A stretch of DNA of 64,000 nt from positions 124,001 through 188,000 of the forward strand of contig NZ_JNKC01000004.1 in NCBI RefSeq assembly GCF_000701905.1, written 5' to 3'. Origin of the DNA: Proteiniclasticum ruminis DSM 24773 (GTDB lineage Bacteria; Bacillota; Clostridia; Clostridiales; Clostridiaceae). A program made the position numbers and the translations under genes. This document shows, piece by piece, positions 26,084-34,859 of the stretch. The notes under the pieces were generated by a model. It did not search any database. It saw nothing but the letters and a program-made list of their open reading frames with translations, and had not been told where the DNA came from. The number at the start of each line of letters is the position of its first letter. Position 1 is the first letter of the stretch.

Positions 26084-26422
26084 ATGCAATTATTAATTCT
26101 TATTTTGAAAGATCTGGACTGTATCACTACCCTCATCACTTCACTGGCAGAAGCCGGAGTGAAAGGTGGAACCCTTCTGGAAGGAAAAGGCATGGCCAAC
26201 ATCCTCATGAAGCAGGAAGAAGTGCCGATTTTCGGTATGCTGAGACACCTCATGAACGACACCATCGAAGAAAAGAGCCATGTGCTTCTTTTCGTCCTTC
26301 AGGAAGAACAAGTGCTTCCAACGAAATCCACCATCAAGCGCATCACTGGAGATCTCAACAAACCTGGCGCAGGAATCATGTTCTCCATTCCCATCACTTC
26401 TGTGGAAGGACTGGGTGAATAA
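26084..26422 (+). CDS. PII-like signalling protein
   Basis: 112 residues with the PII ferredoxin-like fold pattern: a first strand LLILILKDLDC, helix ITTLITSLAEAGVKGGTLL, a loop region EGKGMANILMKQEE (matching the T-loop position), and a closing strand GAGIMFSIPITSVEGL. It lacks the canonical PII signature sequences (for example the uridylylated Tyr in the T-loop), so it belongs to the PII-like group that regulates neighbouring transporters. It lies two bases before a CPA2 antiporter gene, which is its likely partner. Good site AAAGGAG. Confidence 0.75.
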   Translation: MQLLILILKDLDCITTLITSLAEAGVKGGTLLEGKGMANILMKQEEVPIFGMLRHLMNDTIEEKSHVLLFVLQEEQVLPTKSTIKRITGDLNKPGAGIMFSIPITSVEGLGE

Positions 26423-26424
26423 CC

Positions 26425-27627
26425 ATGGAAAACAGTTTATTTATACATTTGGGCATTGCTCTGCTGCTGGCACTTTTTTCCAGCAAACTGGTAAAGAAAC
26501 TCCATCTGCCTAATGTCACAGGGTATCTTCTCATGGGGATCCTTGCCGGTCCTTATGTGCTGGGCATCCTGACAGAGGAATCTGTGGCAAGTTTTCATTC
26601 AATCTCTGAGTTTGCACTAGGCTTCATCGCCTTTTCCATTGGTGCAGAATTTAAACTCAGTTATCTGAAGAAAGCGGGTAAAGCCCCCATCATCATCGCC
26701 ATTCTGGAAGCACTTTTGGCAGTCGTGTTTGTGGACATTGCCCTCATTGCCACCGGTCATAACCTTCAGTTTTCTCTGATGCTGGGTGCCATTGCCGCAG
26801 CTACTGCTCCAGCCGCTACGCTCATGGTTGTAAGGCAGTACAAGGCAAAGGGACCCGTAACAGAAACTCTCATGCCTGTGGTTGCCATTGATGACGCCAT
26901 TGCTCTGATGCTTTTCGGCATCTCCCTGGCTGCAGTAAAAGCTCTTGGAGCCACAGGCACCAGTCCGCTTTGGCTGACCCTTGTGACACCGGTTCTTGAA
27001 ATTATTCTGGCTCTTTTACTCGGGGCTGTCATGGGTGTTCTTCTGATGCTTCTTGTAAAATGGTTCTCCAATAAAGGAAACAGACTTGCTATTTCAATAG
27101 CCATGATCGCCATCACTGTTGGACTTTCCAAGACCTTCGGACTCTCCGAGCTTCTTTCTGTTATGTCCATGAGTGCATTATTTGTGAACCTCTCCAAAGA
27201 CTCTGAAGCCATCTTTAGTATGGTGGACGGATTCACACCGCCCATCTTCATGCTGTTTTTCTTCTTCTCTGGAGCGGACCTCAACATCGGAATTCTTCCA
27301 TCCGTAGGCATGACGGGTCTCATCTATGTAGTGGTCCGAGTGCTTGGGAAAGTCCTGGGCGCAACCCTGGGCGCTTCCGTATGCAACTCTCCGGAACCTG
27401 TGAAGAAGTATCTCGGATTCACCTTGATTCCTCAGGCTGGTGTTGCTATCGGTCTTGCAACCCTTTCTCTTAGCGTGGTGCCTGAGTTCGGACAAGCCAT
27501 CAAGGTCATCATCCTTGCTGGTACTGTCATCTATGAGCTGGTAGGTCCTGTGGCCACGAAGATTGCTCTGACCAAAGCCGGCGATATTGAACCTGCAATG
27601 AAAAAGAAACTGAATCCAGCTCTATAA
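26425..27627 (+). CDS. Cation:proton antiporter, CPA2 family
   Basis: 400 residues, 12-13 membrane helices. The fold-specific unwound-helix segment carries the paired acidic motif in VVAIDDAIALML (near residue 155), as in electrogenic CPA2 antiporters, and the N-terminal KLHLPNVTGYLLMGILAGP is typical of KefB/NapA-like proteins. No C-terminal RCK/TrkA domain is present, so control may come instead from the PII-like protein encoded two bases upstream. It should exchange Na+ or K+ for H+ across the cytoplasmic membrane. Confidence 0.92.
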   Translation: MENSLFIHLGIALLLALFSSKLVKKLHLPNVTGYLLMGILAGPYVLGILTEESVASFHSISEFALGFIAFSIGAEFKLSYLKKAGKAPIIIAILEALLAVVFVDIALIATGHNLQFSLMLGAIAAATAPAATLMVVRQYKAKGPVTETLMPVVAIDDAIALMLFGISLAAVKALGATGTSPLWLTLVTPVLEIILALLLGAVMGVLLMLLVKWFSNKGNRLAISIAMIAITVGLSKTFGLSELLSVMSMSALFVNLSKDSEAIFSMVDGFTPPIFMLFFFFSGADLNIGILPSVGMTGLIYVVVRVLGKVLGATLGASVCNSPEPVKKYLGFTLIPQAGVAIGLATLSLSVVPEFGQAIKVIILAGTVIYELVGPVATKIALTKAGDIEPAMKKKLNPAL

Positions 27628-27632
27628 CAAAG

Positions 27633-27670
27633 AGAAGACCTGACAAACTTATCGTCAGGTCTTCTTATTT
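27633..27670 (+). terminator. Intrinsic terminator
   Basis: A 12-bp perfect stem (AGAAGACCTGAC 27633-27644 with GTCAGGTCTTCT 27654-27665) followed by TATTTTCT. Confidence 0.88.
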
Positions 27671-27737
27671 TCTCTGTATTTAATTTTGTGATAGGGTCTA
27701 AAACTCTAGAAGCACATACCCTTCATCTTCTTTGATC

Positions 27738-29507
27738 TTACTTTTTAGTAAGCTCCAGGAACTTCTCAATATCTCTTTCCACAATCTTCAAAGAGTCTCT
27801 GAAGAAGTCTGGTTTTGTCACATCAATGTCCATGAGCTCTGCCACTTCTTTGATGCTCTTCTTTCCAGTGACAGAAAGCAGCGCATCATACTCTGGCACA
27901 AAGGACTCTCCGCGCTTCAGGTAGATGGCATACAGACCCTTGGAGAATAGAAGTCCGAAGGCATAAGGGAAGTTGTAGAAGTTTCTGCCTGCAGAGTAGT
28001 AGTGGGTCTTATTGAGCCACATGTACGGATGCAGCACTTCCTCATCCAGTCCGTCTCCGTAAGCTTCTTTCTGGGCTTCCAGCATAAATGCACAAAGCTC
28101 TTTCACAGAAAGGGGATGATCCTTTCTTGTTTCAAAAAGCTTGGTTTCAAAGAGGTATCTGGAATAGATGTCCACGATGACTTGAGTGGCATCGGAGATG
28201 CTCTGCTCGAGAATGGTCACCGCTTCCGCATCACTCATTTCCTTCAGCGCCGCCTGAACCACGATGGTTTCACAGAAAATAGATGCCGTCTCGGCAATGG
28301 GCATGGGATAGCTGCTGTTTAAAATGGTTTCCTCTTTCAGGTTGAACCCATGATAGCCATGGCCCAGTTCATGAGCAAGGGTCGTCATGTTGCTGAAGCT
28401 TCCGTCAAAGTTTGAGAGAATTCTTGATTCTCCGATGACATGAAGATTAGAGCAGAACGCGCCACCTCTTTTACCTTCCCGTGGCTCCACATCCAGCCAG
28501 TTCTTCTCATAGGCTTCCTTGGCATACTGACCAAGTTTCGGGCTGAAGGTGCTGAAATTCTTCACGATATAGTCCATGGCTTCCTCATAAGTGAACTGCA
28601 TCTCACTTTCGCCCATGGGGGCAAAAAGGTCATAGAAAGGCAGTCCCTTCTGATGTCCAAGAAGCGCTGCTTTTCTCTTTAAGTACTTTCTGAAGCTTGG
28701 CAGAGCTTCTCTTATGGCGTTAAACATAGCATCCAGCGTTTCCTTCTCCATACGGGACTGGAAGAGCGTTTCATGTAGGGGCGTCTCAAAGCCTCGAAGC
28801 TCCGATACCGTCAGTACTTCTCCTTTGATACCGTTCAGTGCAGCAGCAGAAGACTCCTCTACTTTTTTGTAGGCAGCAAGCTCTGCCTCATAAGCCGCTT
28901 TTCTCACGGATGGATCCTTGTCATAGGCAAGGTTTCTCACCGCAGGAAGTGGAAGAGACACTTTCTCTCCTTCTTTCTCCATCTCCACCAGAAGGGTGGA
29001 AGTAAGGATGTTCTGTAGATTGGTCCAGGCTTTGGAGCCTGTATTGGACATCTTTGCAATGAGCATTTCTTCCGCATCACTTAACAGATACTGTCCTTCT
29101 TTTTTCGTTTCCTCCAAAAGAAATCTGTGCTCCGTTAAGAAGGCGCTTCCGCTGACAATTTCTTCCAGATCCACAAGCTTTTGCACAAACCTCTTAAAGA
29201 GAACTTCAGCCTTTGTAATGGCAGAAAGCTTCATGGCTATTCTTGAAAAATGCTCTCTGGCTGCTTCATTTCTCGCATCTGTGGACATGGTGAGGTTCGC
29301 AAACCCCATGACCCTTGATACGAGATTTGACATCTCCATCTCATAGTGAAGGTAGGTCTCAAGCTTCTCCTTTGCCTTTTCCACCTCCTGAAACTCTTTC
29401 TCCGCATAGGCATTGATTTCTTCGATGAGGGTGAGGATCCTTTTTGAATCCCTCAAAAATTCAGGGGATTCAAAGCTCTCATACAGTTCTTTCAGACTCC
29501 ATTTCAT
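27738..29507 (-). CDS. pepF: Oligoendopeptidase F (M3 family)
   Basis: 589 residues, a cytoplasmic zinc peptidase that degrades 7-17-residue peptides. The zinc motif HELGH is near residues 379-383, followed by the third ligand Glu in PMPIAETASIFCET. The N-terminal helical domain with KWSLKELYES and the C-terminal block YYSAGRNFYNFPYAFGLLF are characteristic of PepF. The ATG follows AAAGGTGG. Monocistronic. Confidence 0.95.
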   Translation of the reverse strand: MKWSLKELYESFESPEFLRDSKRILTLIEEINAYAEKEFQEVEKAKEKLETYLHYEMEMSNLVSRVMGFANLTMSTDARNEAAREHFSRIAMKLSAITKAEVLFKRFVQKLVDLEEIVSGSAFLTEHRFLLEETKKEGQYLLSDAEEMLIAKMSNTGSKAWTNLQNILTSTLLVEMEKEGEKVSLPLPAVRNLAYDKDPSVRKAAYEAELAAYKKVEESSAAALNGIKGEVLTVSELRGFETPLHETLFQSRMEKETLDAMFNAIREALPSFRKYLKRKAALLGHQKGLPFYDLFAPMGESEMQFTYEEAMDYIVKNFSTFSPKLGQYAKEAYEKNWLDVEPREGKRGGAFCSNLHVIGESRILSNFDGSFSNMTTLAHELGHGYHGFNLKEETILNSSYPMPIAETASIFCETIVVQAALKEMSDAEAVTILEQSISDATQVIVDIYSRYLFETKLFETRKDHPLSVKELCAFMLEAQKEAYGDGLDEEVLHPYMWLNKTHYYSAGRNFYNFPYAFGLLFSKGLYAIYLKRGESFVPEYDALLSVTGKKSIKEVAELMDIDVTKPDFFRDSLKIVERDIEKFLELTKK

Positions 29508-29615
29508 TCTAGTTCCACCTTTCTTTGTTCCATTTTGTTATTCCGATTATAACATCCGCTTCAGGGAAACTGAAAAGAGAGCCGTCTTTTCTGTACGGCT
29601 CTCCAAGATTCTGTG

Positions 29616-30344
29616 TTATTGAATATAGATGGTCCTTTTCTGAAGCTCTTCCAAGGAAAGCTCCACAATCACCGCCAGAAGGGTTACTGGAATGGACCCC
29701 ATAAGGATGAGGATCATATCAAAGGTCCTGACTCCGTTGACCACAAGGACCCCAAGGCCACCTGCACCTGCTGCCGCCGCTAAAGTCGCCGCGCTGATGT
29801 TGATCACCGTGGAAGTACGGATGCCCCCTAAAATGGCATTCATGGCCAAAGGAATCTTCACTTTTCTGTAGATTTCCACTTCACTCATCCCCATGCCCTT
29901 TGCAGCCTCCACAACACTTTCCGGCACTTCCTCAATCCCCACCACCACATTATAGACAATGGGCATCAGGGCATAAAGGTACAGGGCGATCAGTGCCCCC
30001 TTAAGACCATAGCCCACCACGGGCACCACCAGAGCCAGAAGTGCTGCCGAAGGAAAGGTCTGTCCAAGGCTCACCAGTTTCAGAAGAGAATCCTTGAAAG
30101 GTGCACCTACTTTCGTGGTGAGAAAGATGCCCAGGAAGATTCCTGAGGATATAGCCAGAGCACTGGAAATCACAACCATCTCCATATGTTCGGTAAAAAG
30201 CTGGGACAAAGGCGTTCTGGATCCTTCTGGAAACTTGGAGAGGAAATATCTGCCGAGAAACCCTTCAAACTCCTTGGGGAAAATAAGAAGAAGCGCCAGA
30301 AGGACACTGAGAAGAAGTGCAGCATACAGCCTACTGTTCTTCAT
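29616..30344 (-). CDS. Osmoprotectant/choline-type ABC permease (OpuCD-like)
   Basis: 242 residues from ATG 30344 (AGGAGGTGGAGCC upstream). Six or so membrane helices and the coupling-helix EAA motif EAAKGMGMSEVEIYRKVKIP identify a BinPDT permease of the glycine betaine/carnitine/choline class. The NISAATLAAAAGAGGLG segment is typical. Last gene of the four-gene unit; its start overlaps the ATPase gene by 14 bases. Confidence 0.92.
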   Translation of the reverse strand: MKNSRLYAALLLSVLLALLLIFPKEFEGFLGRYFLSKFPEGSRTPLSQLFTEHMEMVVISSALAISSGIFLGIFLTTKVGAPFKDSLLKLVSLGQTFPSAALLALVVPVVGYGLKGALIALYLYALMPIVYNVVVGIEEVPESVVEAAKGMGMSEVEIYRKVKIPLAMNAILGGIRTSTVINISAATLAAAAGAGGLGVLVVNGVRTFDMILILMGSIPVTLLAVIVELSLEELQKRTIYIQ

Positions 30345-31260
30345 GGCTCCACCTCCTGATGACCTCCATGATGGCTGCCAGCGTGATGCTGCCTCCGCCA
30401 ATGGGAAGTCTTCCTACACCAAGAAGCATCATGGTGGAGAGGGCTTCTTTCAGAGTGGTTTCCTCTGGAAGCGGCTCTCCGGGAAGGGGCTTCTCTTCCC
30501 TAAAGTCCATGGCTTTGAATCTGGTGAGAAGGCTCAAGGTTCCTTCTTTCCCGAAGAAATCCTCCACAAAAGGATCCTTAGGCCTTAGAATCACTTCTTC
30601 CGGTGTTCCCTCCTGAACAATGTTCCCCTCTTTCATGAGGCAGATCCGGTCCGCAAGAAGCAGAGCTTCTTCCACGTCATGGGTCACAAAAATAACGGTT
30701 TTCCCAAGTTTTTTCTGAATCTCCCGGAATTCTTTCTGAAGCCTTACCCTGCTGATGGGATCCACAGCGCCAAAAGGCTCATCCATGAGAAGAATTTGAG
30801 GATCTGCCGCCAGGGCTCTGGCTACGCCCACTCTCTGGGCTTCTCCCCCTGAAAGCTCCTTTGGCAGTTTTTTTCCATAAAGCTCTGGCGAAAGACCCAC
30901 CAGCCTCAGCATCTCTTCTCCTCTTTTTCGGATGTCCTCTTCCTTCCATTTGAGAAGGCGGGGCACCGTTGCGATGTTCTCCTTCACAGACATATGGGGA
31001 AAAAGACCTGTACTTTGGATGACATAGCCCATTTTCTTCCGTAGGGACTCCACTTTGAAGGCATCCACAGGTTCCCCCTCCACAAAGATCTCTCCCGAGG
31101 TGCGGTCAATCATCTTGTTGATGAGTCGAAGGGTCGTGGATTTCCCACAGCCTGAAGGTCCCAGAAGCACGTAAAGCTCGCCTTCTTTTACCTCCAGAGA
31201 GATGCCCTTCACCGCCTCATAGCCCTCATAATTTTTCACAACATTTTGCAGTTTTATCAT
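30331..31260 (-). CDS. Osmoprotectant ABC transporter ATPase (OpuCA-like)
   Basis: 309 residues: Walker A GPSGCGKST, signature LSGGEAQRVGVARAL and Walker B ILLMDEPFGAVDP in the first ~240. The remaining ~65 residues look like a single short CBS-like segment (LKEALSTMMLLGVGRLPI), whereas OpuCA/OpuAA carry a tandem CBS pair that senses ionic strength. ATP-driven uptake with the two permeases. ATG overlaps the upstream permease stop (ATGA). Confidence 0.93.
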   Translation of the reverse strand: MIKLQNVVKNYEGYEAVKGISLEVKEGELYVLLGPSGCGKSTTLRLINKMIDRTSGEIFVEGEPVDAFKVESLRKKMGYVIQSTGLFPHMSVKENIATVPRLLKWKEEDIRKRGEEMLRLVGLSPELYGKKLPKELSGGEAQRVGVARALAADPQILLMDEPFGAVDPISRVRLQKEFREIQKKLGKTVIFVTHDVEEALLLADRICLMKEGNIVQEGTPEEVILRPKDPFVEDFFGKEGTLSLLTRFKAMDFREEKPLPGEPLPEETTLKEALSTMMLLGVGRLPIGGGSITLAAIMEVIRRWSHEEQ

Positions 31261-32414
31261 ACTTCATCCCTCCTCAATCTCTTCACCAGCGCTTTCAATA
31301 GGCTGTCTAGGATCAGGGTCATCACCACAATGGGAATGACGCCAAGTAGCACCAGATCCGGAGATCCTTCTGCAAGACCCAGGAACACAAAGCTTCCTAG
31401 TCCTCCGCCCCCCACAAGGCCAGCCAATACTGCGCCTCCTAGGGTCTGAACCATGGCTATGCGAAGACCCGTCAGAATGATGGGCAGCGCCAGAGGGAAA
31501 AGAATCCTGCGGAATATTTCAGACCTGTTCATCCCCATGCCTCTGGCCGCTTCGATGACATTCTGGTCTACTGTGGAAAACCCCACCAAGGTATTTCTGC
31601 CGATGGGAAGGAGTGTGTATAAAGTCAGGGCAACAAAAGCAGGTGCCCATCCAATCCCGCTGACGCCAAGGGCTTTAAAAAAAGGAAGTCTTCCCAGGGC
31701 CGCCAAAGGAACCAAAAGCACACCAAAAAGAGACAAGCTGGGAATGGTTTCCAGGATGGAGAGAGGCACCATGACAAAAGACTCCAGCTTTTTTCTGCGG
31801 TATGCCAGATATCCCAGAGGAACAGCAAGGAGCATCCCTGCCAGCACTGAGCCCATGGAAAGGAACAGATGCTCCGTGAAGCTGGTGAAAAACTGGGCTT
31901 TCTTATTCTCAAACTCTTTCATGATGGAAAACACCTGAAACTGTCCGGAAGTAAGAAGAAAGACCACCACTGCACCGCAGAGAACTAGACCCATGTAGAT
32001 GAGATACTGCCTTCTGGGTTTCTTCGACAGTCCATGTCCTACAAGAAGATACACCATGAGAAGCATCCCGTAGAATCCGGCGGAAAAGGTGAGCCTCATG
32101 GTGGGCGCCTCTTTCGCCATCTCCAGAGAGACTCTGCCCAGCACAAAAAGGATCCCCGTAAAGAGAATCGGAGAAAGGATCCCGGAAATCGCTGCCTTCT
32201 TCTCTGAAAAATCATAAGAGAGCAGCATCACCACAAGAAAGCCCATGACAAAAACCATCATGGGCAACCCAGTAAGCTCAAAGAGCCTGAATTTTTCTCC
32301 CGGTGCAATGCGGTTGGGCTTCACTTCGGAAATATTCAGTAAAAGCAGTGACATCAGCGCTAAAAAGCTGTACACCAAGTTGGGATAATCCAGTTTCTTC
32401 TTCAAAAGCAGCAC
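31257..32414 (-). CDS. Osmoprotectant ABC permease with long N-terminal membrane extension
   Basis: About 385 residues. The C-terminal ~210 form a standard permease with the coupling motif EAARGMGMNRSEIFRRILFP. The N-terminal ~170 add four hydrophobic segments not needed for transport in OpuCB/OpuBB, probably a sensory or dimerisation part. The start is uncertain: GTG at 32414 or, more in keeping with a GGAAGG site eight bases ahead, TTG at 32405. It follows the binding-protein gene by 15 bases. Confidence 0.9.
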   Translation of the reverse strand: MLLLKKKLDYPNLVYSFLALMSLLLLNISEVKPNRIAPGEKFRLFELTGLPMMVFVMGFLVVMLLSYDFSEKKAAISGILSPILFTGILFVLGRVSLEMAKEAPTMRLTFSAGFYGMLLMVYLLVGHGLSKKPRRQYLIYMGLVLCGAVVVFLLTSGQFQVFSIMKEFENKKAQFFTSFTEHLFLSMGSVLAGMLLAVPLGYLAYRRKKLESFVMVPLSILETIPSLSLFGVLLVPLAALGRLPFFKALGVSGIGWAPAFVALTLYTLLPIGRNTLVGFSTVDQNVIEAARGMGMNRSEIFRRILFPLALPIILTGLRIAMVQTLGGAVLAGLVGGGGLGSFVFLGLAEGSPDLVLLGVIPIVVMTLILDSLLKALVKRLRRDEV

Positions 32415-32429
32415 CTTCCATCTCGTCTG

Positions 32430-33377
32430 TTATGGCAGCAGTTTATTTTCAGTGAGGAATTCCTTCGCCACATCCTTGGGGGATTTTCCATCCACGATGA
32501 CGGCTTTGTTCATTTCCTGCAGATTTTCTTTTGTAAGGAGTGCAAACACTTCCTCCACAATTTCCTTCACTTCCGGATACTTGTCAAGGACTTCTTTCCG
32601 GATGATGGCTGAAGGTTCATAGACAGGTGGAATAGACTTCGGATCCTCAATGATCTTAAGCGCCAGATCCACCAGAGATCCATCCGTGGCATAGGCAAGG
32701 GCCACATTGACACCATCGGTTCCACTGGCCAGAGCTTTCAAAGTCTCTGCGGTGTTTCCATGGGGCAGAAGAATCAGCTGATTTGGCTGAAGCTTGAATC
32801 CATAGGCTTTTTCCAGTCCCAGAAGGCCCTGCTCTTTTTCAGCAAAAAGCTGAGAGGTGATGAGCTTCACTTCTCCACCTTCATTGACATATCTTGCAAA
32901 GTCTTCCATGGTGGCAATACCATTCTCTTCCGCAAAATCTTCTTTCACGGCCAGAGCTTCCGTATTGTTTGCCTTGGCAGGTGTCATCCAGATGAGACTG
33001 TTCTCTTCTTCATCATAGGCCTTTATGGCTTCATAGCCTTTCACTGCATCTACCCAGACCGAGGGGTCAATGCCCTCTGAGTAGAACTGTCCGTTTCCTG
33101 TATAGTCGATACCAAGATCCAGTTCCCCCTGCAACAGCGCATTTCTGTGCACATCCGGGGTTCCAAACTGCACCTTGTCCTCGATGAGATATCCATTATT
33201 TTCAAGGGCCAGCAGCAGCATATTGCCAAGGATTCCGCCTTCTGTATCCACAAAGGAGCCTAAGGTGATGGCATCTTCCGGATTCTTCACTTCTTCCCCG
33301 GATTCTTTAGATCCACAGGCAGAAAGTATACCAAGAGCCAGGGTCAATGACAAAAGCAGTCCAATTTTCTTTCTCAT
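32430..33377 (-). CDS. Osmoprotectant-binding lipoprotein (OpuCC/OsmX-like)
   Basis: 315 residues. Lipoprotein signal ends at ILSACGS. The mature part is a type II substrate-binding domain (EDAITLGSFVDTEGGILGN, GELDLGIDYTGNGQFYSEG, ALAYATDGSLVDLALKIIEDP) of the glycine betaine/choline class. Anchored outside the membrane, it delivers solute to the two permeases encoded downstream. First gene of the unit. TATAAT on the minus strand at 33444-33439 is a likely -10. Confidence 0.93.
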   Translation of the reverse strand: MRKKIGLLLSLTLALGILSACGSKESGEEVKNPEDAITLGSFVDTEGGILGNMLLLALENNGYLIEDKVQFGTPDVHRNALLQGELDLGIDYTGNGQFYSEGIDPSVWVDAVKGYEAIKAYDEEENSLIWMTPAKANNTEALAVKEDFAEENGIATMEDFARYVNEGGEVKLITSQLFAEKEQGLLGLEKAYGFKLQPNQLILLPHGNTAETLKALASGTDGVNVALAYATDGSLVDLALKIIEDPKSIPPVYEPSAIIRKEVLDKYPEVKEIVEEVFALLTKENLQEMNKAVIVDGKSPKDVAKEFLTENKLLP

Positions 33378-33547
33378 ATCTATCTTCCTTTCATTTTTTC
33401 AGTGTAGCGTAATCTTATCATACTTCTTTGTACTTACTATTATATCTTCTCTATTACGACCAAATGTAATATTCCGTGAAGAATAAAGGAACAATGCATG
33501 AACTTTTTACCCTAAATTTCAATGCCTATAATTATCATTGCTCATCT

Positions 33548-33616
33548 TGTGCATAACCTTCTAAAAAAGAATAGTTATCCATAGAAAAAGGTTTTTTATC
33601 CACAATCTGTGGATAA
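33548..33616. promoter_or_regulatory. Cluster of four DnaA boxes
   Basis: Within 69 bases of AT-rich DNA: TGTGCATAA (33548, reverse-oriented TTATGCACA), TTATCCATA (33575, one mismatch), TTATCCACA (33596, perfect) and TGTGGATAA (33608, perfect, reverse). The last two form a tail-to-tail pair three bases apart. The consensus is TTATNCACA. The surrounding gap (33378-33667) is AT-rich with no gene. It is not flanked by dnaA, dnaN or other origin genes. Confidence 0.7.
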
Positions 33617-33667
33617 GCCGTGACCAAATCTTCTGACAATATCCTTTTGCATTCCAAATGAGGGGAA

Positions 33668-33720
33668 AGAAAAAGAGCAGGTCTCCCATGGTTTTCCACA
33701 GGTCCTGCTCCTAGTTTGTT
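33668..33720 (-). terminator. Intrinsic terminator after the XRE gene
   Basis: On the minus strand GAGCAGG (33720-33714) pairs with CCTGCTC (33681-33675), with an inner CTGTGG/CCATGG stem, then TTTTTCTTT. Confidence 0.8.
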
Positions 33721-33725
33721 GATAA

Positions 33726-34415
33726 TTATAATGCTCTTTCTAATTTATGAAATTTTACCAAAGGAAGCACATCTTTGATGGGCACCTTTCTGACTTCTTC
33801 TTTTTCTCTGTAGCTCAGAAGTTCTACGGAACCATTGTTGAGGTTTTTTACTCTCCTCAAAAGATTCTTCCCCTGTACAGATACCAGCATGAAGCTTGTT
33901 CCTTGAATATCCTTCGCTTCCACCCCAAACAGAAGATCGCCCTTCATGATGCCATAGCCTTTCAGATCCTCACTTCCCGATTTCACAAGAAGCACTTTAT
34001 CCATGGGAAATCCTTCAATCTTCTTGCCTTCCACCACATATCCTTTATGGGAAATAGGACTTTTCATGGTTTCTTCAAAGACAGGCACATTTTTGATATT
34101 TTCGCCAAAGGCCTGGTTCCAAAGCTCATTCACCGGTGTTTTCGGTGCCACATAGACTTCTTTCTTGATGACTTCCTTTGTTCTTGCCACAGACTCTGTC
34201 TGAGCCGCTTCCTCCAGGGAACCCAGCCCCATGGTGCTGATGTTCTTATCGAACACCTTGCTGAAGCGCTTCAGAAGATCCTCATTGACGACCTTTCTTC
34301 CCTGCTCCACTTCATTCACAAAGCTTTCAGAAACCCCCAGCTTTTTTGCCACCTGTTTCAAAGTCATATTGGCATCCAGCCTGTTTTTCTTCAGCTCTTC
34401 GCCTACTCTTGCCAT
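33726..34415 (-). CDS. XRE-family regulator with LexA/S24-like C-terminal domain
   Basis: 229 residues. The helix-turn-helix (MTLKQVAKKLGVSESFVNEV, residues ~17-36) is followed by a linker and a C-terminal S24-like beta domain (YGIMKGDLLFGVEAKDIQG and LLRRVKNLNNGSVELLSY). The Ser/Lys pair needed for self-cleavage is not obvious, so it may be a non-cleavable sensor. Unlike a prophage repressor it sits in a stable operon with DUF3783 and cyclophilin genes. A DnaA-box cluster lies just beyond its terminator. Confidence 0.85.
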   Translation of the reverse strand: MARVGEELKKNRLDANMTLKQVAKKLGVSESFVNEVEQGRKVVNEDLLKRFSKVFDKNISTMGLGSLEEAAQTESVARTKEVIKKEVYVAPKTPVNELWNQAFGENIKNVPVFEETMKSPISHKGYVVEGKKIEGFPMDKVLLVKSGSEDLKGYGIMKGDLLFGVEAKDIQGTSFMLVSVQGKNLLRRVKNLNNGSVELLSYREKEEVRKVPIKDVLPLVKFHKLERAL

Positions 34416-34422
34416 CTTACTT

Positions 34423-34818
34423 TCACCCCAGTTTTTCCTGATGCTGCGCTCTGCGTTCTTTTTCGATCTGACGGTTCTCTTCCCGCTCTTCCAGAAGATG
34501 CTCGATCATATAGTCAAAACGCCAGCTGATGTTGGTTTTTGTGATGAGGGCCATGATAGACCCGAACACATACTCTTTTCTGATTTTTGTAATCAGTTCT
34601 TTTAAATGATCGTCTGCTTCGAAGCCGCAGAAGATCATGATTTTCACAACGCCCAAAGGCGCTCCCACATGAGGAACTTCTTTGTTCTCAATGAGTTCTC
34701 CCAGTGTGCCTCCAGCATTTCCCTGATGGATTTCATGAAGATGAAGTCCTTCTCCTCGAAGATGGGCCATCTCCGTTTCACTCAGTCCATAAACCAGTAT
34801 TTTTTTGTTTTCTGACAT
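34423..34818 (-). CDS. DUF3783 family protein
   Basis: 131 residues. The N-terminal half (KILVYGLSETEMAHLRGEG) and the ending ALITKTNISWRFDYMIEHLLEE followed by a charged helical tail match the DUF3783 pattern. Function unknown. Seven bases separate it from the XRE gene downstream, so expression is linked. Site: GTAGGAGAGAACT-ATG. Confidence 0.78.
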   Translation of the reverse strand: MSENKKILVYGLSETEMAHLRGEGLHLHEIHQGNAGGTLGELIENKEVPHVGAPLGVVKIMIFCGFEADDHLKELITKIRKEYVFGSIMALITKTNISWRFDYMIEHLLEEREENRQIEKERRAQHQEKLG

Positions 34819-34859
34819 AGTTCTCTCCTACAAGTTATTTAACACACACTTGAAAGATA

